In this document: positions 17,100 to 25,780 of the stretch, one piece after another | How positions within the stretch are numbered: the stretch's first letter is position 1 | Layout: each line of letters begins with the position of its first letter | Source of the DNA: Agathobaculum desmolans ATCC 43058 | GTDB lineage: Bacteria; Bacillota; Clostridia; Oscillospirales; Butyricicoccaceae | Assembly: GCF_000701665.1 (NCBI RefSeq) | Contig: NZ_JNJN01000022.1 | Coordinates: 1 to 45,665 of the forward strand | Reading direction: 5' to 3' | DNA length: 45,665 nt | Notes under the pieces: model-generated | The model's input: the letters and a program-made list of their open reading frames with translations, nothing else | Databases searched by the model: none | Told to the model about the DNA's origin: nothing | Program-made: the position numbers and the translations under genes

Positions 17100-17555
17100 A
17101 TGGGATGCATAAAAATGTTTGGATTAACTAATAAGGAAAAGATAAACTCTCTCATACTAAACGCTTCCCAAAATTGTATTGAAATCTATACTTCAGGAAT
17201 CAAGAATCTTTTAGATAAACAGGATCGTCTTGGCAACCAAGAAATGGAACAATGTGTGATTCATATACGAAGAGAGTATTTAGACGCTGTTACTAATAGC
17301 GTTCTAACTTTCTTTCAAAACTCCTCGCCAGCAATTTATTCACGACTGCAAATGGCCATGATTTCTCCTGGCATTTGTGATATGGATGATGATTTAGTGA
17401 ATTTAGATATTGGTTTGTCTGCGGGTGTACTATATGCGTTGTGCTATTATGCGGTTACTAACAAAAAAGCAAAAACATACGATTGTTCCAAGTTATCACA
17501 TTTGCAAAATGATTTAATGAATCAGGCATTGGCTAAATTATCCGAAAATATGTAA
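17100..17555 (+). CDS. Uncharacterised AT-rich protein between hisS and aspS
   Basis: A 151-residue protein starting MGCIKMFGLTNKEKINSL. I do not recognise a family. It is mostly helical and polar, with one moderately hydrophobic stretch near residues 98-115 (LDIGLSAGVLYALCYYAV). Base composition and codon use (AAA, ATT, TTA, AGA) are strikingly AT-rich beside the GC-rich hisS and aspS. It fits neatly into the gap, 13 bp after hisS and 14 bp before aspS. A second in-frame ATG at 17115 is an equally good start, preceded by GGGATG. The composition suggests recent transfer; it has no promoter of its own and is probably read with hisS. Confidence 0.65.
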   Translation: MGCIKMFGLTNKEKINSLILNASQNCIEIYTSGIKNLLDKQDRLGNQEMEQCVIHIRREYLDAVTNSVLTFFQNSSPAIYSRLQMAMISPGICDMDDDLVNLDIGLSAGVLYALCYYAVTNKKAKTYDCSKLSHLQNDLMNQALAKLSENM

Positions 17556-17569
17556 GGGATTGATAAAAC

Positions 17570-19381
17570 ATGAATGAAACTTCTATCCATGGGATGAAGC
17601 GCACGCATATGTGCGGAAATCTGCGCCTGTCCGACGCAGGGCAGGAAGTCACGGTCAACGGCTGGGTCGACCGCGTGCGCGATAACGGCGGCGTCCTCTT
17701 CCTGCTCGTGCGTGACCGCGCGGGCATCGTGCAGTGTACGTTTGACAAGTCGGTCAATGCCGGCCTGTTCGACATTGCCTTTACCTGCCGCACCGAGTTT
17801 GTTGTGGCAGTGCGCGGCAAGCTGGTCGCGCGCGACGCGGCGGCGGTCAACAGCAAGATGCCGACCGGCGAGGTTGAGATCATTGCGGAAGATATCCGCA
17901 TTTTGTCTCGCGCGGAAACCACGCCGTTTGAGATCGATGACAGTAAGGAAGTCGGCGATCAGATTCGTTTGAAGTACCGTTATCTTGATCTGCGCCGCCC
18001 GTCCATGCAGCGCAATATGATGCTGCGCCATCGCGTGACGCAGGTGGCTCGCAACTATTTTGACGAGCAGGGCTTTATTGAGATCGAAACCCCGATGCTG
18101 ACCAAGTCCACGCCCGAAGGTGCGCGTGATTACCTTGTGCCCTCCCGCGTGCATCCGGGCAAGTTCTATGCGCTGCCGCAGTCTCCGCAGCAGTATAAGC
18201 AGCTGCTCATGCTGTCCGGCATGGATCGTTATATCCAGATCACCCGCTGCTTCCGCGACGAGGATCTGCGCGCTGACCGCCAGCCCGAGTTCACCCAGAT
18301 CGACCTCGAGATGAGCTTTGTTGAGCAGGATGATGTCATTGCGGTCAATGAAGGCTTTCTGAAGCGCGTGTTCAAGGAAGTACTGGATGTGGACATTCAG
18401 CTTCCGCTGCCGCGCCTGACGTGGCGCGAGGCGATGGACCGCTTCGGCTCGGATAAGCCGGATACCCGTTTCGGCTTTGAGATCAAGGATATTTCGGATA
18501 TTGCGGCAAACTGCGGTTTCGGCGTATTCAAGGGTGCGGTTGAAGCCGGCGGCACGGTGCGGCTGATCAACATCAACGGCTACGCGGACAAGTTCCCGCG
18601 CAAGGAGATCGACAAGCTGGCTGATTTTGTCAAGACCTACCGCGCCAAGGGTCTGGCGTGGATGAAGCTGGCGGCGGACGGTTCGATGACCTCGTCCTTT
18701 GCCAAGTTCCTGACCGAAGAGGAGATCGCGGCGATCAAGGAACGCGCGGACATGCACGAGAACGATGTGCTGTTCGTGGTAGCGGACGCTTCCGAGGAGA
18801 CCGCGCTGGTTTCGCTTGGCGCACTGCGCTGCGAGCTGGCCAAGCGGCTCGGCCTTGCCAAAAAGGATGACTTCAAGCTGCTGTGGGTCACCGAGTTCCC
18901 GCAGTTTGAGTACAGCGAGGAAGAGGATCGCTTGGTCGCCAAGCACCATCCCTTCACCGCGCCGATGGACGAGGATATTCCGCTGCTCGAAACCGAGCCG
19001 GCCAAGGTGCGCGCCAAGGCGTATGACATCATTCTGAACGGCTGCGAGCTGGGCGGCGGTTCGATCCGTATCCACGATCCCGAGCTGCAGACCAAGATGT
19101 TTGAGGCGCTCGGCTTCACCGAGGAGCGCGCAAAGGAGCAGTTCGGCCATCTGATCACGGCGTTTTCCTACGGCGCACCCCCGCACGGCGGCCTTGCCTA
19201 TGGATTGGATCGCCTGTGCATGCTGCTTGCGGGATTGGATTCCATCCGCGATGTGATCGCCTTCCCGAAGGTGCAGAATGCATCTGACCTGATGATGTCC
19301 TGCCCGGATGTGGTGGATGATAAGCAGCTTGACGATCTGTCTATTGCGGTAACGCGCATGGAAAAGGACAGCGAAGCGTAA
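17570..19381 (+). CDS. aspS: Aspartate-tRNA ligase, bacterial type
   Basis: A 603-residue class II synthetase. The N-terminal OB fold binds the anticodon (VNGWVDRVRDNGGVLFLLVRD region, about 26-46). Motif 2 is FRDEDLRADRQPEFTQ (about 225-240), the bacterial GAD insertion lies at about 300-430, and motif 3 is in GLAYGLDRLCMLL near 545. Length fits. AAGGGATTG precedes the ATG. A strong terminator follows 29 bp after the stop, closing the minD-to-aspS unit. Whether it charges only tRNA-Asp or also tRNA-Asn cannot be told from the sequence. Confidence 0.95.
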   Translation: MNETSIHGMKRTHMCGNLRLSDAGQEVTVNGWVDRVRDNGGVLFLLVRDRAGIVQCTFDKSVNAGLFDIAFTCRTEFVVAVRGKLVARDAAAVNSKMPTGEVEIIAEDIRILSRAETTPFEIDDSKEVGDQIRLKYRYLDLRRPSMQRNMMLRHRVTQVARNYFDEQGFIEIETPMLTKSTPEGARDYLVPSRVHPGKFYALPQSPQQYKQLLMLSGMDRYIQITRCFRDEDLRADRQPEFTQIDLEMSFVEQDDVIAVNEGFLKRVFKEVLDVDIQLPLPRLTWREAMDRFGSDKPDTRFGFEIKDISDIAANCGFGVFKGAVEAGGTVRLININGYADKFPRKEIDKLADFVKTYRAKGLAWMKLAADGSMTSSFAKFLTEEEIAAIKERADMHENDVLFVVADASEETALVSLGALRCELAKRLGLAKKDDFKLLWVTEFPQFEYSEEEDRLVAKHHPFTAPMDEDIPLLETEPAKVRAKAYDIILNGCELGGGSIRIHDPELQTKMFEALGFTEERAKEQFGHLITAFSYGAPPHGGLAYGLDRLCMLLAGLDSIRDVIAFPKVQNASDLMMSCPDVVDDKQLDDLSIAVTRMEKDSEA

Positions 19382-19409
19382 AAGAACAGACAGCAGACAT
19401 TCTGCTGTT

Positions 19410-19439
19410 CCGCCGCGGCGAAAGCTGCGGCGGTTTTTT
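19410..19439 (+). terminator. Rho-independent terminator of aspS
   Basis: CCGCCGCGGC and GCTGCGGCGG pair across a GAAA tetraloop, followed by TTTTTT. A second hairpin, ACAGCAGA with TCTGCTGT at 19390-19408, sits just upstream. Confidence 0.93.
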
Positions 19440-19830
19440 CATCTGCTGATATTCCATGAGTTGGGAAATTTATGAAAATGAGAAAAAAGTGTGTATTTTT
19501 GAAAGTGTTATGTGCAATGTGCAAACAAAATACATTTTTTGGAATACATTCGTGATGTCAGCTTTTTCACAAAGCAGAAGGAAATTGATTTTGTGCAAAT
19601 ATACAATTATGAACAGATTGTTACAAAGAAACTTGAAAAATGACCAGAATAATGTTATTATATATCCGAAATGCGCAAGTAATATGCACATTTATAGATC
19701 GCCGGGGTAAAATCTGGCGTTTTATTATGCACAATGCACGGAAAGAGCATGCGGTGCGCATGGGAGAAACGGCTGCCGGAATAGGGGCTGGCAGCAAAGG
19801 ACATGCAAATGTGAGAAGGAGAGAACATGC
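19440..19830 (+). other. AT-rich leader of the SSS transporter with repeated GTGCA/TGCAC words
   Basis: No convincing gene lies here; an 84-codon frame at 19456-19710 has no ribosome site or family resemblance. The stretch holds a promoter (19633-19661). GTGCA occurs at 19512, 19519 and 19593, and TGCAC at 19685, 19728 and 19735. The pairs GTGCAATGTGCA (19512-19523) and TGCACAATGCAC (19728-19739) are inverted copies differing at one base. A small stem GCCGG/CTGGC followed by GTTTTATT lies at about 19701-19726. An operator role is inference. Confidence 0.45.
19633..19661 (+). promoter_or_regulatory. Promoter of the SSS transporter gene
   Basis: TTGAAA (19633-19638) and TATTAT (19656-19661) are 17 bp apart. 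The resulting leader of about 160 bases is long. Confidence 0.65.
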
Positions 19831-21552
19831 ATGGAATTTTTTAATTCACTGACGTTTACCGCGATCACCTTTGTGGGGTTCACGGCACTCGTCGCGATTA
19901 TCTCCTGGTGGAAAACCCGAGGGGATAATCTGGATACGCAGGATGGCTACTATCTTGCAGGGCGCGGTCTGACCGGCCCGGTCATTGCAGGCTCACTGCT
20001 GATGACCAACTTGTCGGCGGAGCAGCTTGTCGGCAATAACGGACAGGCAGTTCGTGTCGGCATGAGTACCATGGGCTGGGAAGTTACCTCGGCGATTGCA
20101 CTGGTCATTCTGGCCTTTGTGCTGATGCCCAAGTATCTCAAAACCGGCCTGACCACCATTCCGCAGTTTTTTGAGCAGCGTTACGATGCGGGTACCCGCC
20201 GTTTGGTATCCATCATTGTATTGCTCAGCTATGTTGTTATTATGCTGCCCAACATTCTGTATGCCGGCGCGCAGGTGTTTGTAAACATCTTCGGTCTGGA
20301 TAAGATGCTTGGCATTTCGTACTTTGCGGCAATCGCCATTGTTTGTGTGGCAACGGCTGTTGTTGGTTCGATTTATGCAATTTTCGGCGGCCTGAAGGCG
20401 ATTGCCCTGTCCGACTCGATCAACGGTCTGGGTCTCATTGTCGGCGGACTGCTGGTGCCGGTGTTCGGCTTTATGTTCCTGTCCGGCCAGCTCGGCGGCG
20501 ACGGCAGCTTCCTGGATGGCTTTGACAAGTTTCTGCACACCGATCCGTCCTACCTGAACGCGATCAATGAGGTCAATGCGCCCGAACCGTGGCTCCCGTG
20601 GCCGCTGCTGCTTACCGGCCTGCTGATCAACAACATGTACTATTGGGCAACCAATCAGTCCATCATCCAGCGCGCATTCGGCGCTAAGAACCTGAAGGAA
20701 GCACAGAAGGGTGCAGTATTTGCAGGCTTCCTCAAGATTATGACTCCGTTGATCATTGTTATTCCGGGCATTATCTGTGCACTGGCTTATCCGGGTCAGG
20801 ACTGGGGCAGCGGTGACGCGGCTTATCCGATGCTGGTAGCTGAGGTTATGCCCAAGCCCGTGCTCGGCTTCTTTGCTGCCGTTATGTTCGGTGCGATCCT
20901 GTCCTCGTTCAACTCGGTGCTGAACTCCGCGTCCACCATTTACGCACTGGATATCCATCGCCCGATCTTCAATCCGACGGCGTCTGACTCGCACATGGTT
21001 AAGATCGGTCAGAACTTCGGTACGGTCGTTGCGATCGTATCCACTATCATGAGCCCGTTCATGCTGTACATGGGCGGTATCACAAGCTTTGTAAACTCTG
21101 CATTTGCAGCGTTCAACACGCCGATCTTTGTCTGTCTGCTGTGCGGCTTCTTCTGGAAGAAGGTTCCGGCAATCGCTGCAAAGATCGTTATTCCGGTACA
21201 CGTGGTGCTGTACTTTACGCTGCAGTTTGGTCTGCGCAACGTGATCCCGTGGATGAAGGATATGCATTACCTGTACTTCACCGCAGTGCTGTTTGTGTTT
21301 GATATGATCCTGATGTGGGTCATCGTCAAGAAGAACCCGCGTCCGGAAGACTTTGTGCTGCACGATGCCAAGGCGGTTGATATGACCCCGTGGAAGCACG
21401 GCAAGTTCTGGGCGGCGGCAACGCTGCTGGTCATGGTAGCAGCTTATGTGGTCTTTTCGCCCCTTGGCTTTGGCAAGAGCGAGACCAGCACGTTCGAGCG
21501 CTATCAGGAGACAAAGGCTTCCGCATCGGTCGTTCAGACAGTGCAGGAATAA
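19831..21552 (+). CDS. SSS-family sodium:solute symporter (candidate myo-inositol or sugar carrier)
   Basis: A 573-residue membrane protein with about 14 helices. The N-terminal YYLAGRGLTGPVIAGSLLMTN and NLSAEQLVGNNGQAVRVG segments are typical of the SGLT/SMIT-like branch of the solute:sodium symporters. The GLKAIALSDSINGLGL loop and N-Q-S-I-I-Q-R-A-F (about 275-283) support this. That branch carries sugars and inositol with Na+. The nearest catabolic genes, across a 370-bp gap and the VOC gene, are iolD and iolB, so inositol is a reasonable but unproven substrate. AGAAGGAGA precedes the ATG. The third base of codons is less GC-biased at the start. It is transcribed alone. Confidence 0.82.
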   Translation: MEFFNSLTFTAITFVGFTALVAIISWWKTRGDNLDTQDGYYLAGRGLTGPVIAGSLLMTNLSAEQLVGNNGQAVRVGMSTMGWEVTSAIALVILAFVLMPKYLKTGLTTIPQFFEQRYDAGTRRLVSIIVLLSYVVIMLPNILYAGAQVFVNIFGLDKMLGISYFAAIAIVCVATAVVGSIYAIFGGLKAIALSDSINGLGLIVGGLLVPVFGFMFLSGQLGGDGSFLDGFDKFLHTDPSYLNAINEVNAPEPWLPWPLLLTGLLINNMYYWATNQSIIQRAFGAKNLKEAQKGAVFAGFLKIMTPLIIVIPGIICALAYPGQDWGSGDAAYPMLVAEVMPKPVLGFFAAVMFGAILSSFNSVLNSASTIYALDIHRPIFNPTASDSHMVKIGQNFGTVVAIVSTIMSPFMLYMGGITSFVNSAFAAFNTPIFVCLLCGFFWKKVPAIAAKIVIPVHVVLYFTLQFGLRNVIPWMKDMHYLYFTAVLFVFDMILMWVIVKKNPRPEDFVLHDAKAVDMTPWKHGKFWAAATLLVMVAAYVVFSPLGFGKSETSTFERYQETKASASVVQTVQE

Positions 21553-21557
21553 AGCAA

Positions 21558-21828
21558 TAGAAAAGCTGCCCTCGGGCAGCTTGAGACTGTCGAAAAACTT
21601 CGTTTTTCCGACAATCTATGTTTGGACTACGCCAAACATGAACGAGAAAAAAATTCCTATCCAGAAACTTTTTCTCTCTCAAAGTATAAAAAGTCAGGCA
21701 CATGTCCTGACTTTTTATGCATTTGCACTGCAAATGATAGTTTATGCGCGCTACCGCGCGTATTGTGAGCATCCCCATTGGCAAAATACTTTGTTACAGC
21801 TTGAAGCTGCCCTTGGGCAGCTTTTCTA
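21558..21828. repeat. Hairpin-rich element with terminal inverted repeats (MITE-like)
   Basis: The ends are TAGAAAAGCTGCCC-TC-GGGCAGCTT (21558-21582) and its inverted copy AAGCTGCCC-TT-GGGCAGCTTTTCTA (21804-21828). Each end is itself a hairpin. On each, the T-run faces out of the element. Between them lie further stems: 21588-21613, 21618-21639 (ATGTTTGG/CCAAACAT), 21644-21676, 21684-21720 (15 pairs around ATAAAAAGTCAGG), 21720-21736 and 21744-21763. There is no coding potential. The element lies 5 bp past the transporter stop. It may be a mobile repeat, a structured RNA, or a compound terminator. Confidence 0.65.
21804..21828 (+). terminator. Outward-facing terminator-like hairpin at the right end of the element
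   Basis: AAGCTGCCC and GGGCAGCTT pair across TT and are followed by TTCTA. It can stop transcription from the SSS gene before the VOC gene, which has its own promoter. Confidence 0.6.
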
Positions 21829-21866
21829 GTTGTGGAAAAGGGCATTATGGGGGCTGCGATAAGCTG

Positions 21867-21894
21867 TTGCAGATCACAAAATATATGGTAAAAT
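21867..21894 (+). promoter_or_regulatory. Promoter of the VOC gene
   Basis: TTGCAG (21867-21872) and TAAAAT (21889-21894) are 16 bp apart. A strong AAAGGAGGT ribosome site follows at 21904-21912. Confidence 0.6.
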
Positions 21895-21919
21895 AATAGC
21901 AGTAAAGGAGGTAAACAGG

Positions 21920-22324
21920 ATGAAAGAACATTACATAGGCTTGGGCCATATTGCGATTTATACGGCGGATATGGAGGAGAGTATCTCGTTTTACGAAAAG
22001 ATAGGCGGCCGCGTGGAACAGCGCGACGGCGTGGAAACACCGGATGGTCTGAAAAAACTGGCTTTGGTTTCGTTCGGTGGCTTTACGCTGGAGCTGATCG
22101 AGCCGCCGGCCGGCACACTGGTGCCGTCGGGGGAGGGAAGCATCCCGCACTTTGCGGTTTATGTGGATGATTTGGATCAGACGGCAGCGGCTTTGAAAGC
22201 AGCGGGGGTGACTTCGTTTACGGCACCGGAGAAGAAGGTGCTGCCCAATACCTTTGGCGGGCTGCAGAATTGGTTTTTCACCGGCCCGTCGGGGGAGCAG
22301 ATCGAGCTGCTGCAAATGCTGTAA
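21920..22324 (+). CDS. VOC-family (glyoxalase-like) protein
   Basis: A 134-residue protein with two beta-alpha-beta-beta-beta modules of the vicinal oxygen chelate superfamily. The expected metal ligands are H10 (GLGHIAIYT), E58 (FTLELIEP), H77 (IPHFAVYVDD) and E129 (GEQIELLQ), the glyoxalase I arrangement. It may act on a methylglyoxal adduct or as an epimerase; the substrate cannot be assigned. A methylglyoxal-synthase-like gene lies 6 kb upstream, but the two are not co-transcribed. The gene is a single unit with its own promoter and an AAAGGAGGT site seven bases before the ATG, and shares a terminator with the convergent iolD. Confidence 0.85.
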   Translation: MKEHYIGLGHIAIYTADMEESISFYEKIGGRVEQRDGVETPDGLKKLALVSFGGFTLELIEPPAGTLVPSGEGSIPHFAVYVDDLDQTAAALKAAGVTSFTAPEKKVLPNTFGGLQNWFFTGPSGEQIELLQML

Positions 22325-22424
22325 GGTCTTTTTGCAGAAGACCTGCGTACGGAGCAAAAAGCTCGATTGCAGCATCCGGTATAGAAACAGTTGATGTGCC
22401 GCTGTGCGGACACTCTTCCAACAT

Positions 22425-22458
22425 AAAACCGGCGTGACCATCAGGCCACGCCGGTTTT
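22425..22458. terminator. Bidirectional terminator between the VOC gene and iolD
   Basis: AAAACCGGCGTGACC and GGCCACGCCGGTTTT pair over 15 positions with one mismatch across an ATCA loop. A-runs and T-runs on both sides let it serve either strand. A weaker stem, AGGTCTT/AAGACCT, lies directly after the VOC stop at 22324-22344. Confidence 0.88.
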
Positions 22459-22522
22459 GCTTTATTTATATGGGAATTTAGTCAAATGTCCGGGATTCCT
22501 GTGCCTGTTGCCGACAGGGATA

Positions 22523-24493
22523 TCAATAATGACGGGACTCCCAGAGGTGATCCTCGATGCGCTTGCGGGCAGCCTGTACTTCAGGCTTCTCAGAGACCTC
22601 AGCGACACCTACACGCCACCAAGCCTCATAACCGGCAGACATGGTCTTGGGCAGAACCTTCATGTCGATAACAGTGGAAACGGTCTGCTTCTTGGCGTCC
22701 GCGATAGCAGCCTCGAGCTCTTCCATGGTCTTGACGGTGTAGGTCTTGCAGCCGTAAGCCGCGCCGATAGCAGCGTAGTCGACCTGGATAACCTTGCCCT
22801 TGTGGATGCCGTTGGTAACGCCTTCCTCGAGCATGTTCTTCTCGGTGCAGATCGAGGCATTGCCCTGACCAACCTCGAGGTTGTTGATGCAGCCGAAGGA
22901 AGCGTTGTCAAACAGCATGACGTTGATCTTCTTGCCGATCTGGACAGAGGTGATTAGCTCGGAGTGCAGCATATCGAACGAGCCGTCGCCGCACATTGCG
23001 TAAACTTCCTGATCCGGGCAAGCCAGCTTAGCGCCCAGCGCGGAAGCGATTTCGTAACCCATGCAGGAGTAACCATACTCCATGTGATAGGTGTTGATCT
23101 TGCGTGCACGCCACAGACCCTGCATGTCGCCCGGCAGAGAGCCGGCAGCCGCGCAGACGATCGCGTCGTCGTCGATCAGCTTGTTGATCGCACCGAGTAC
23201 CGTGGTCTGGCACAGCTTGCAGCCAGTGTCCTCGATGTACTTCTCAACGCACTGGCGGTTAGCGTCGTTGCACTCGGGGGTGAAGGTTTCCTTATCGGTG
23301 TAGACGCAGTTGTCCAGACGGTCAACCTCGTCGTACCACTCCCTGCGGTAAGCCGCGATAGCCTTGGCATACGCTTCGTCGGTGTGGTAGCCGATCTTCT
23401 TGAGTTCCTCGCCGATAGCGGTCAGCGCCTCGTTGGCATCAGCCACAACCGGGGTAGCGTCCATCTTGTACGCCTGGAACTCGGACGGGTTGATGTTGAC
23501 GAACTTAGCGTCCGTGCGGTACAGCCACTTGGAAGCGGTGGTGAAGTCAGTGTAGCGGGTGCCGACGCCGATAACAACGTCCGCCTCGTGGGCCAGCTTG
23601 TTGGCAGCGATGCCGCCGGTGGTGCCCAGACCGCCGAGGTTCAGCTCGTGGGTCCATTCAACTGCGCTCTTGCCCGCCTGAGTCTCGCCGAAGGCAATGC
23701 CGAAGTCCTCAGCGAACTTCTTGAATACCTTGTGCGCCTCAGCGTAGCGTACGCCGCCGCCGCAGATCAGGAGCGGCTTCTTAGCGTTCTTGATGACCTC
23801 AACAGCCTTCTCAAGCGCATACTTGGTAATCGGACGGCGGTCGATGCGCCATACGCGCTTCTGGAAGAAGTCGACCGGATAGTCATAGGCTTCCGCCTGT
23901 ACGTCCTGCGGCAGCGAGATCGCAACAGCGCCGGTGTTGGCGGTGTCGGTCAGCACACGCATCGCGGAGATCATGTCGGTCATGACCTGCTCCGGACGGT
24001 TGATGCGGCCCCAGTACTTGGTGACAGCCTGGAACGCGTCGTGCGCGGAGATGGACAGGTTGTGCGGCTGCTCCATCTGCTGGAGAACCGGGTCAGGCTG
24101 ACGGGAAGCGTAAATGTCGCCCGGCAGGATCAGAACCGGGATGTTGTTGGCAGTCGCAGTCGCAGCAGCGGTGATCATGTTGCATGCGCCGGGGCCGACA
24201 GACGAGGTGGCCGCGAAGATCTGCTTGCGGCGCATCTGCTTAGCGTAGCCGACAGCGGCCAGCGCCATGCCCTGCTCGTTCTTGCCCTGATAAACGACCA
24301 TGTCCTTGAGCTCCTGCTCTACGCCGTTGCAGAAGCCAACGACGTTGCCGTGGCCGGGCAGCATGAAGATGCCCTTGACGAACTTATGCTCCTGCTCGTT
24401 GCCGTCCATGTCGATGTAGCTGACATACTGGTTCTCGAGGAAGCGGACGAGTGCCTGAGAAGCGGTCAGGCGGACAGTTTCCATATGCTTCAT
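22523..24493 (-). CDS. iolD: 3D-(3,5/4)-trihydroxycyclohexane-1,2-dione hydrolase
   Basis: A 656-residue ThDP-dependent enzyme that opens the ring of trihydroxycyclohexanedione to give 5-deoxy-glucuronate, the third step of myo-inositol breakdown. The N-terminal domain has the conserved glutamate in [18 protein letters not shown] (about 68-85) and GPGACNM. The C-terminal ThDP/Mg site is [16 protein letters not shown] followed by [11 protein letters not shown] (about 540-575). The ring hydrolase family is longer than acetolactate synthase, and length fits IolD. TAGGAGG lies upstream of the ATG at 24493. It follows iolB on the same strand, 148 bp away. Codon use is strongly biased, as in highly expressed genes. 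Confidence 0.95.
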   Translation of the reverse strand: MKHMETVRLTASQALVRFLENQYVSYIDMDGNEQEHKFVKGIFMLPGHGNVVGFCNGVEQELKDMVVYQGKNEQGMALAAVGYAKQMRRKQIFAATSSVGPGACNMITAAATATANNIPVLILPGDIYASRQPDPVLQQMEQPHNLSISAHDAFQAVTKYWGRINRPEQVMTDMISAMRVLTDTANTGAVAISLPQDVQAEAYDYPVDFFQKRVWRIDRRPITKYALEKAVEVIKNAKKPLLICGGGVRYAEAHKVFKKFAEDFGIAFGETQAGKSAVEWTHELNLGGLGTTGGIAANKLAHEADVVIGVGTRYTDFTTASKWLYRTDAKFVNINPSEFQAYKMDATPVVADANEALTAIGEELKKIGYHTDEAYAKAIAAYRREWYDEVDRLDNCVYTDKETFTPECNDANRQCVEKYIEDTGCKLCQTTVLGAINKLIDDDAIVCAAAGSLPGDMQGLWRARKINTYHMEYGYSCMGYEIASALGAKLACPDQEVYAMCGDGSFDMLHSELITSVQIGKKINVMLFDNASFGCINNLEVGQGNASICTEKNMLEEGVTNGIHKGKVIQVDYAAIGAAYGCKTYTVKTMEELEAAIADAKKQTVSTVIDMKVLPKTMSAGYEAWWRVGVAEVSEKPEVQAARKRIEDHLWESRHY

Positions 24494-24534
24494 AAGGTGA
24501 ATTCCTCCTAAAAATATTTTCTCTCACTGGATTT

Positions 24535-24625
24535 GTCCGGTACCGGGGTGCCGGACGGACGGCCGCGGTGCGGCCAAGCAATTCCGTTCCGCCGGAGATA
24601 GCCGGGGGTGCTGCGGGGGCGGAAC
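24535..24625 (-). other. Stacked hairpins in the iolB-iolD intercistronic region
   Basis: Three GC-rich stems follow each other: GTCCGGTACC/GGTGCCGGAC (24535-24556), GGCCGC/GCGGCC (24561-24575) and GTTCCGCC/GGCGGAAC (24586-24625). None has a T-run on the minus strand, so processing or protection of the mRNA is more likely than termination. Confidence 0.5.
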
Positions 24626-24641
24626 AGTGCTCGCTGGGAAA

Positions 24642-25448
24642 TTAGTTTCCGGTCGGGCAGTGCCAGATGTGATCGTTTGCATCATCCTCGAGCAGCCACA
24701 GGTGCTCTTCGTCGTCAATGCGGGTCTTATCCCACGGATCGCCCGGCAGATGGCGGATGCCCCATGCGTAGCAGCAGGAGTAGCCCGGCGCGGTGACCTG
24801 AGAATGCATCTTATCGGTGATGATCGCAAGGCCGTTGTGGCGGGTTTCATAAATCTCGCCGTTGGCCCAGCCGGCGCCGAAGCCCTGCGGACGGTCATAG
24901 CGGTAGAAGTAAACCTCGGGCTGCGGATGATGGTGCGGCGGATAGCTCGACCACTTGCCCGGCAGGTTGACCACTTCGCCCAGCACCATGTTGGAATAGG
25001 GCGCGTTGTCCAGATCAAAGCAGGTGCGGACATCACGCTTGATGCAGCCCATCAGCTCGCCGTTGGCGCCGCGCGCCCAAGTATCGGTTTCTTCGGGCTT
25101 GTACATCTTGTTCGGGAACGTTTTTTCGTTGAGCGTCTTCTGAATATAGATATGGCAGGGGCCGTGCGCGGTGATCTTCACCTTGGTGCCCTTGCATACA
25201 TGCAGGCAGGACGGATTGTAGTCGAACGGGTTGGGACGGTCTACATCGTAGGACTGGTCATCCCACTCGATGGTGCACTTGCCGTCGAATACCAGTGCGG
25301 CCAGCTCCTTCTCGGCTTCTTCGAACGAGTGGGTGTCGCCATCCTCCATGACGAGGAGTGCAACGTCCATCATGGCATCCTTGCCGATACCTTCATCCAA
25401 ACGGATGTACTCGTTGTATCCGCGCTTGACTTGCTTATCAATGTACAT
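24642..25448 (-). CDS. iolB: 5-deoxy-glucuronate isomerase
   Basis: A 268-residue bicupin that isomerises 5-deoxy-glucuronate to 2-deoxy-5-keto-gluconate, the step after IolD. The metal-binding histidines lie in SSYPPHHHPQPEVYFYR (about 166-182), with a further H in KMHSQVTAPGYSCCYAWGIRH. The early segment LVMEDGDTHSFEEAEKE is the N-terminal cupin. The start at 25448 follows GGAGGGAATTCC; an open extension to 25535 has no homology and crosses the leader. It is the first gene of the iolB-iolD unit and is divergent from an AraC-type regulator. Confidence 0.94.
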   Translation of the reverse strand: MYIDKQVKRGYNEYIRLDEGIGKDAMMDVALLVMEDGDTHSFEEAEKELAALVFDGKCTIEWDDQSYDVDRPNPFDYNPSCLHVCKGTKVKITAHGPCHIYIQKTLNEKTFPNKMYKPEETDTWARGANGELMGCIKRDVRTCFDLDNAPYSNMVLGEVVNLPGKWSSYPPHHHPQPEVYFYRYDRPQGFGAGWANGEIYETRHNGLAIITDKMHSQVTAPGYSCCYAWGIRHLPGDPWDKTRIDDEEHLWLLEDDANDHIWHCPTGN

Positions 25449-25540
25449 AACGGAATTCCCTCCAAAAAAGAATTTTTGGTGCGGCAGCCGGCAGTTTGAT
25501 ACCGGATACCGGCGGATGACCGGACGGTCCTCCACCTACT

Positions 25541-25570
25541 ATTATAACATGCGGCGGCAAACGGTTTCAA
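25541..25570 (-). promoter_or_regulatory. Promoter of iolB-iolD
   Basis: On the minus strand, TTGAAA (25570-25565) and TATAAT (25546-25541) are 18 bp apart, with TG ahead of the -10 box. Only about 100 bp separates it from the divergent promoter of the AraC-type gene, which leaves room for a shared operator. Confidence 0.72.
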
Positions 25571-25643
25571 CTGTTCACCCGCGGATGGGAACGGTTCGTC
25601 ATTTATCACAAAAACGGTGAGGCCGCTTCTTGCAAATGATACA

Positions 25644-25664
25644 ACAAAAATACGATGATTTTGT
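25644..25664. promoter_or_regulatory. Inverted repeat between the divergent iolB and araC-type promoters
   Basis: ACAAAA and TTTTGT flank a 9-base spacer. It lies upstream of both -35 boxes, a usual place for an AraC-type activator site. Functional assignment is inference only. Confidence 0.35.
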
Positions 25665-25673
25665 GCTGTACTC

Positions 25674-25702
25674 TTGCGAATGTTCCCTGAACTATTTATA
25701 AT
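25674..25702 (+). promoter_or_regulatory. Promoter of the AraC-type regulator gene
   Basis: TTGCGA (25674-25679) and TATAAT (25697-25702) are 17 bp apart, about 80 bp before the start codon. Confidence 0.7.
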
Positions 25703-25780
25703 TATAGCATAGAACGGCAAAAATGCTTGTAATATCTTAATCAACAATAACACGATTTTAAGGAAAAACGGAGGGATCGC

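Noticed and set aside
19456-19710. 84-codon frame downstream of aspS
   Set aside because: It starts directly after the terminator without a ribosome site and runs through the transporter promoter; composition reflects AT-rich non-coding DNA.
19701-19726. Attenuator in the transporter leader
   Set aside because: The stem is only five pairs including a wobble, and the T-run is interrupted; too weak to list as a terminator.
21558-21828. CRISPR array
   Set aside because: The stems are all different in sequence and spacing; there are no direct repeats of constant length with unique spacers.
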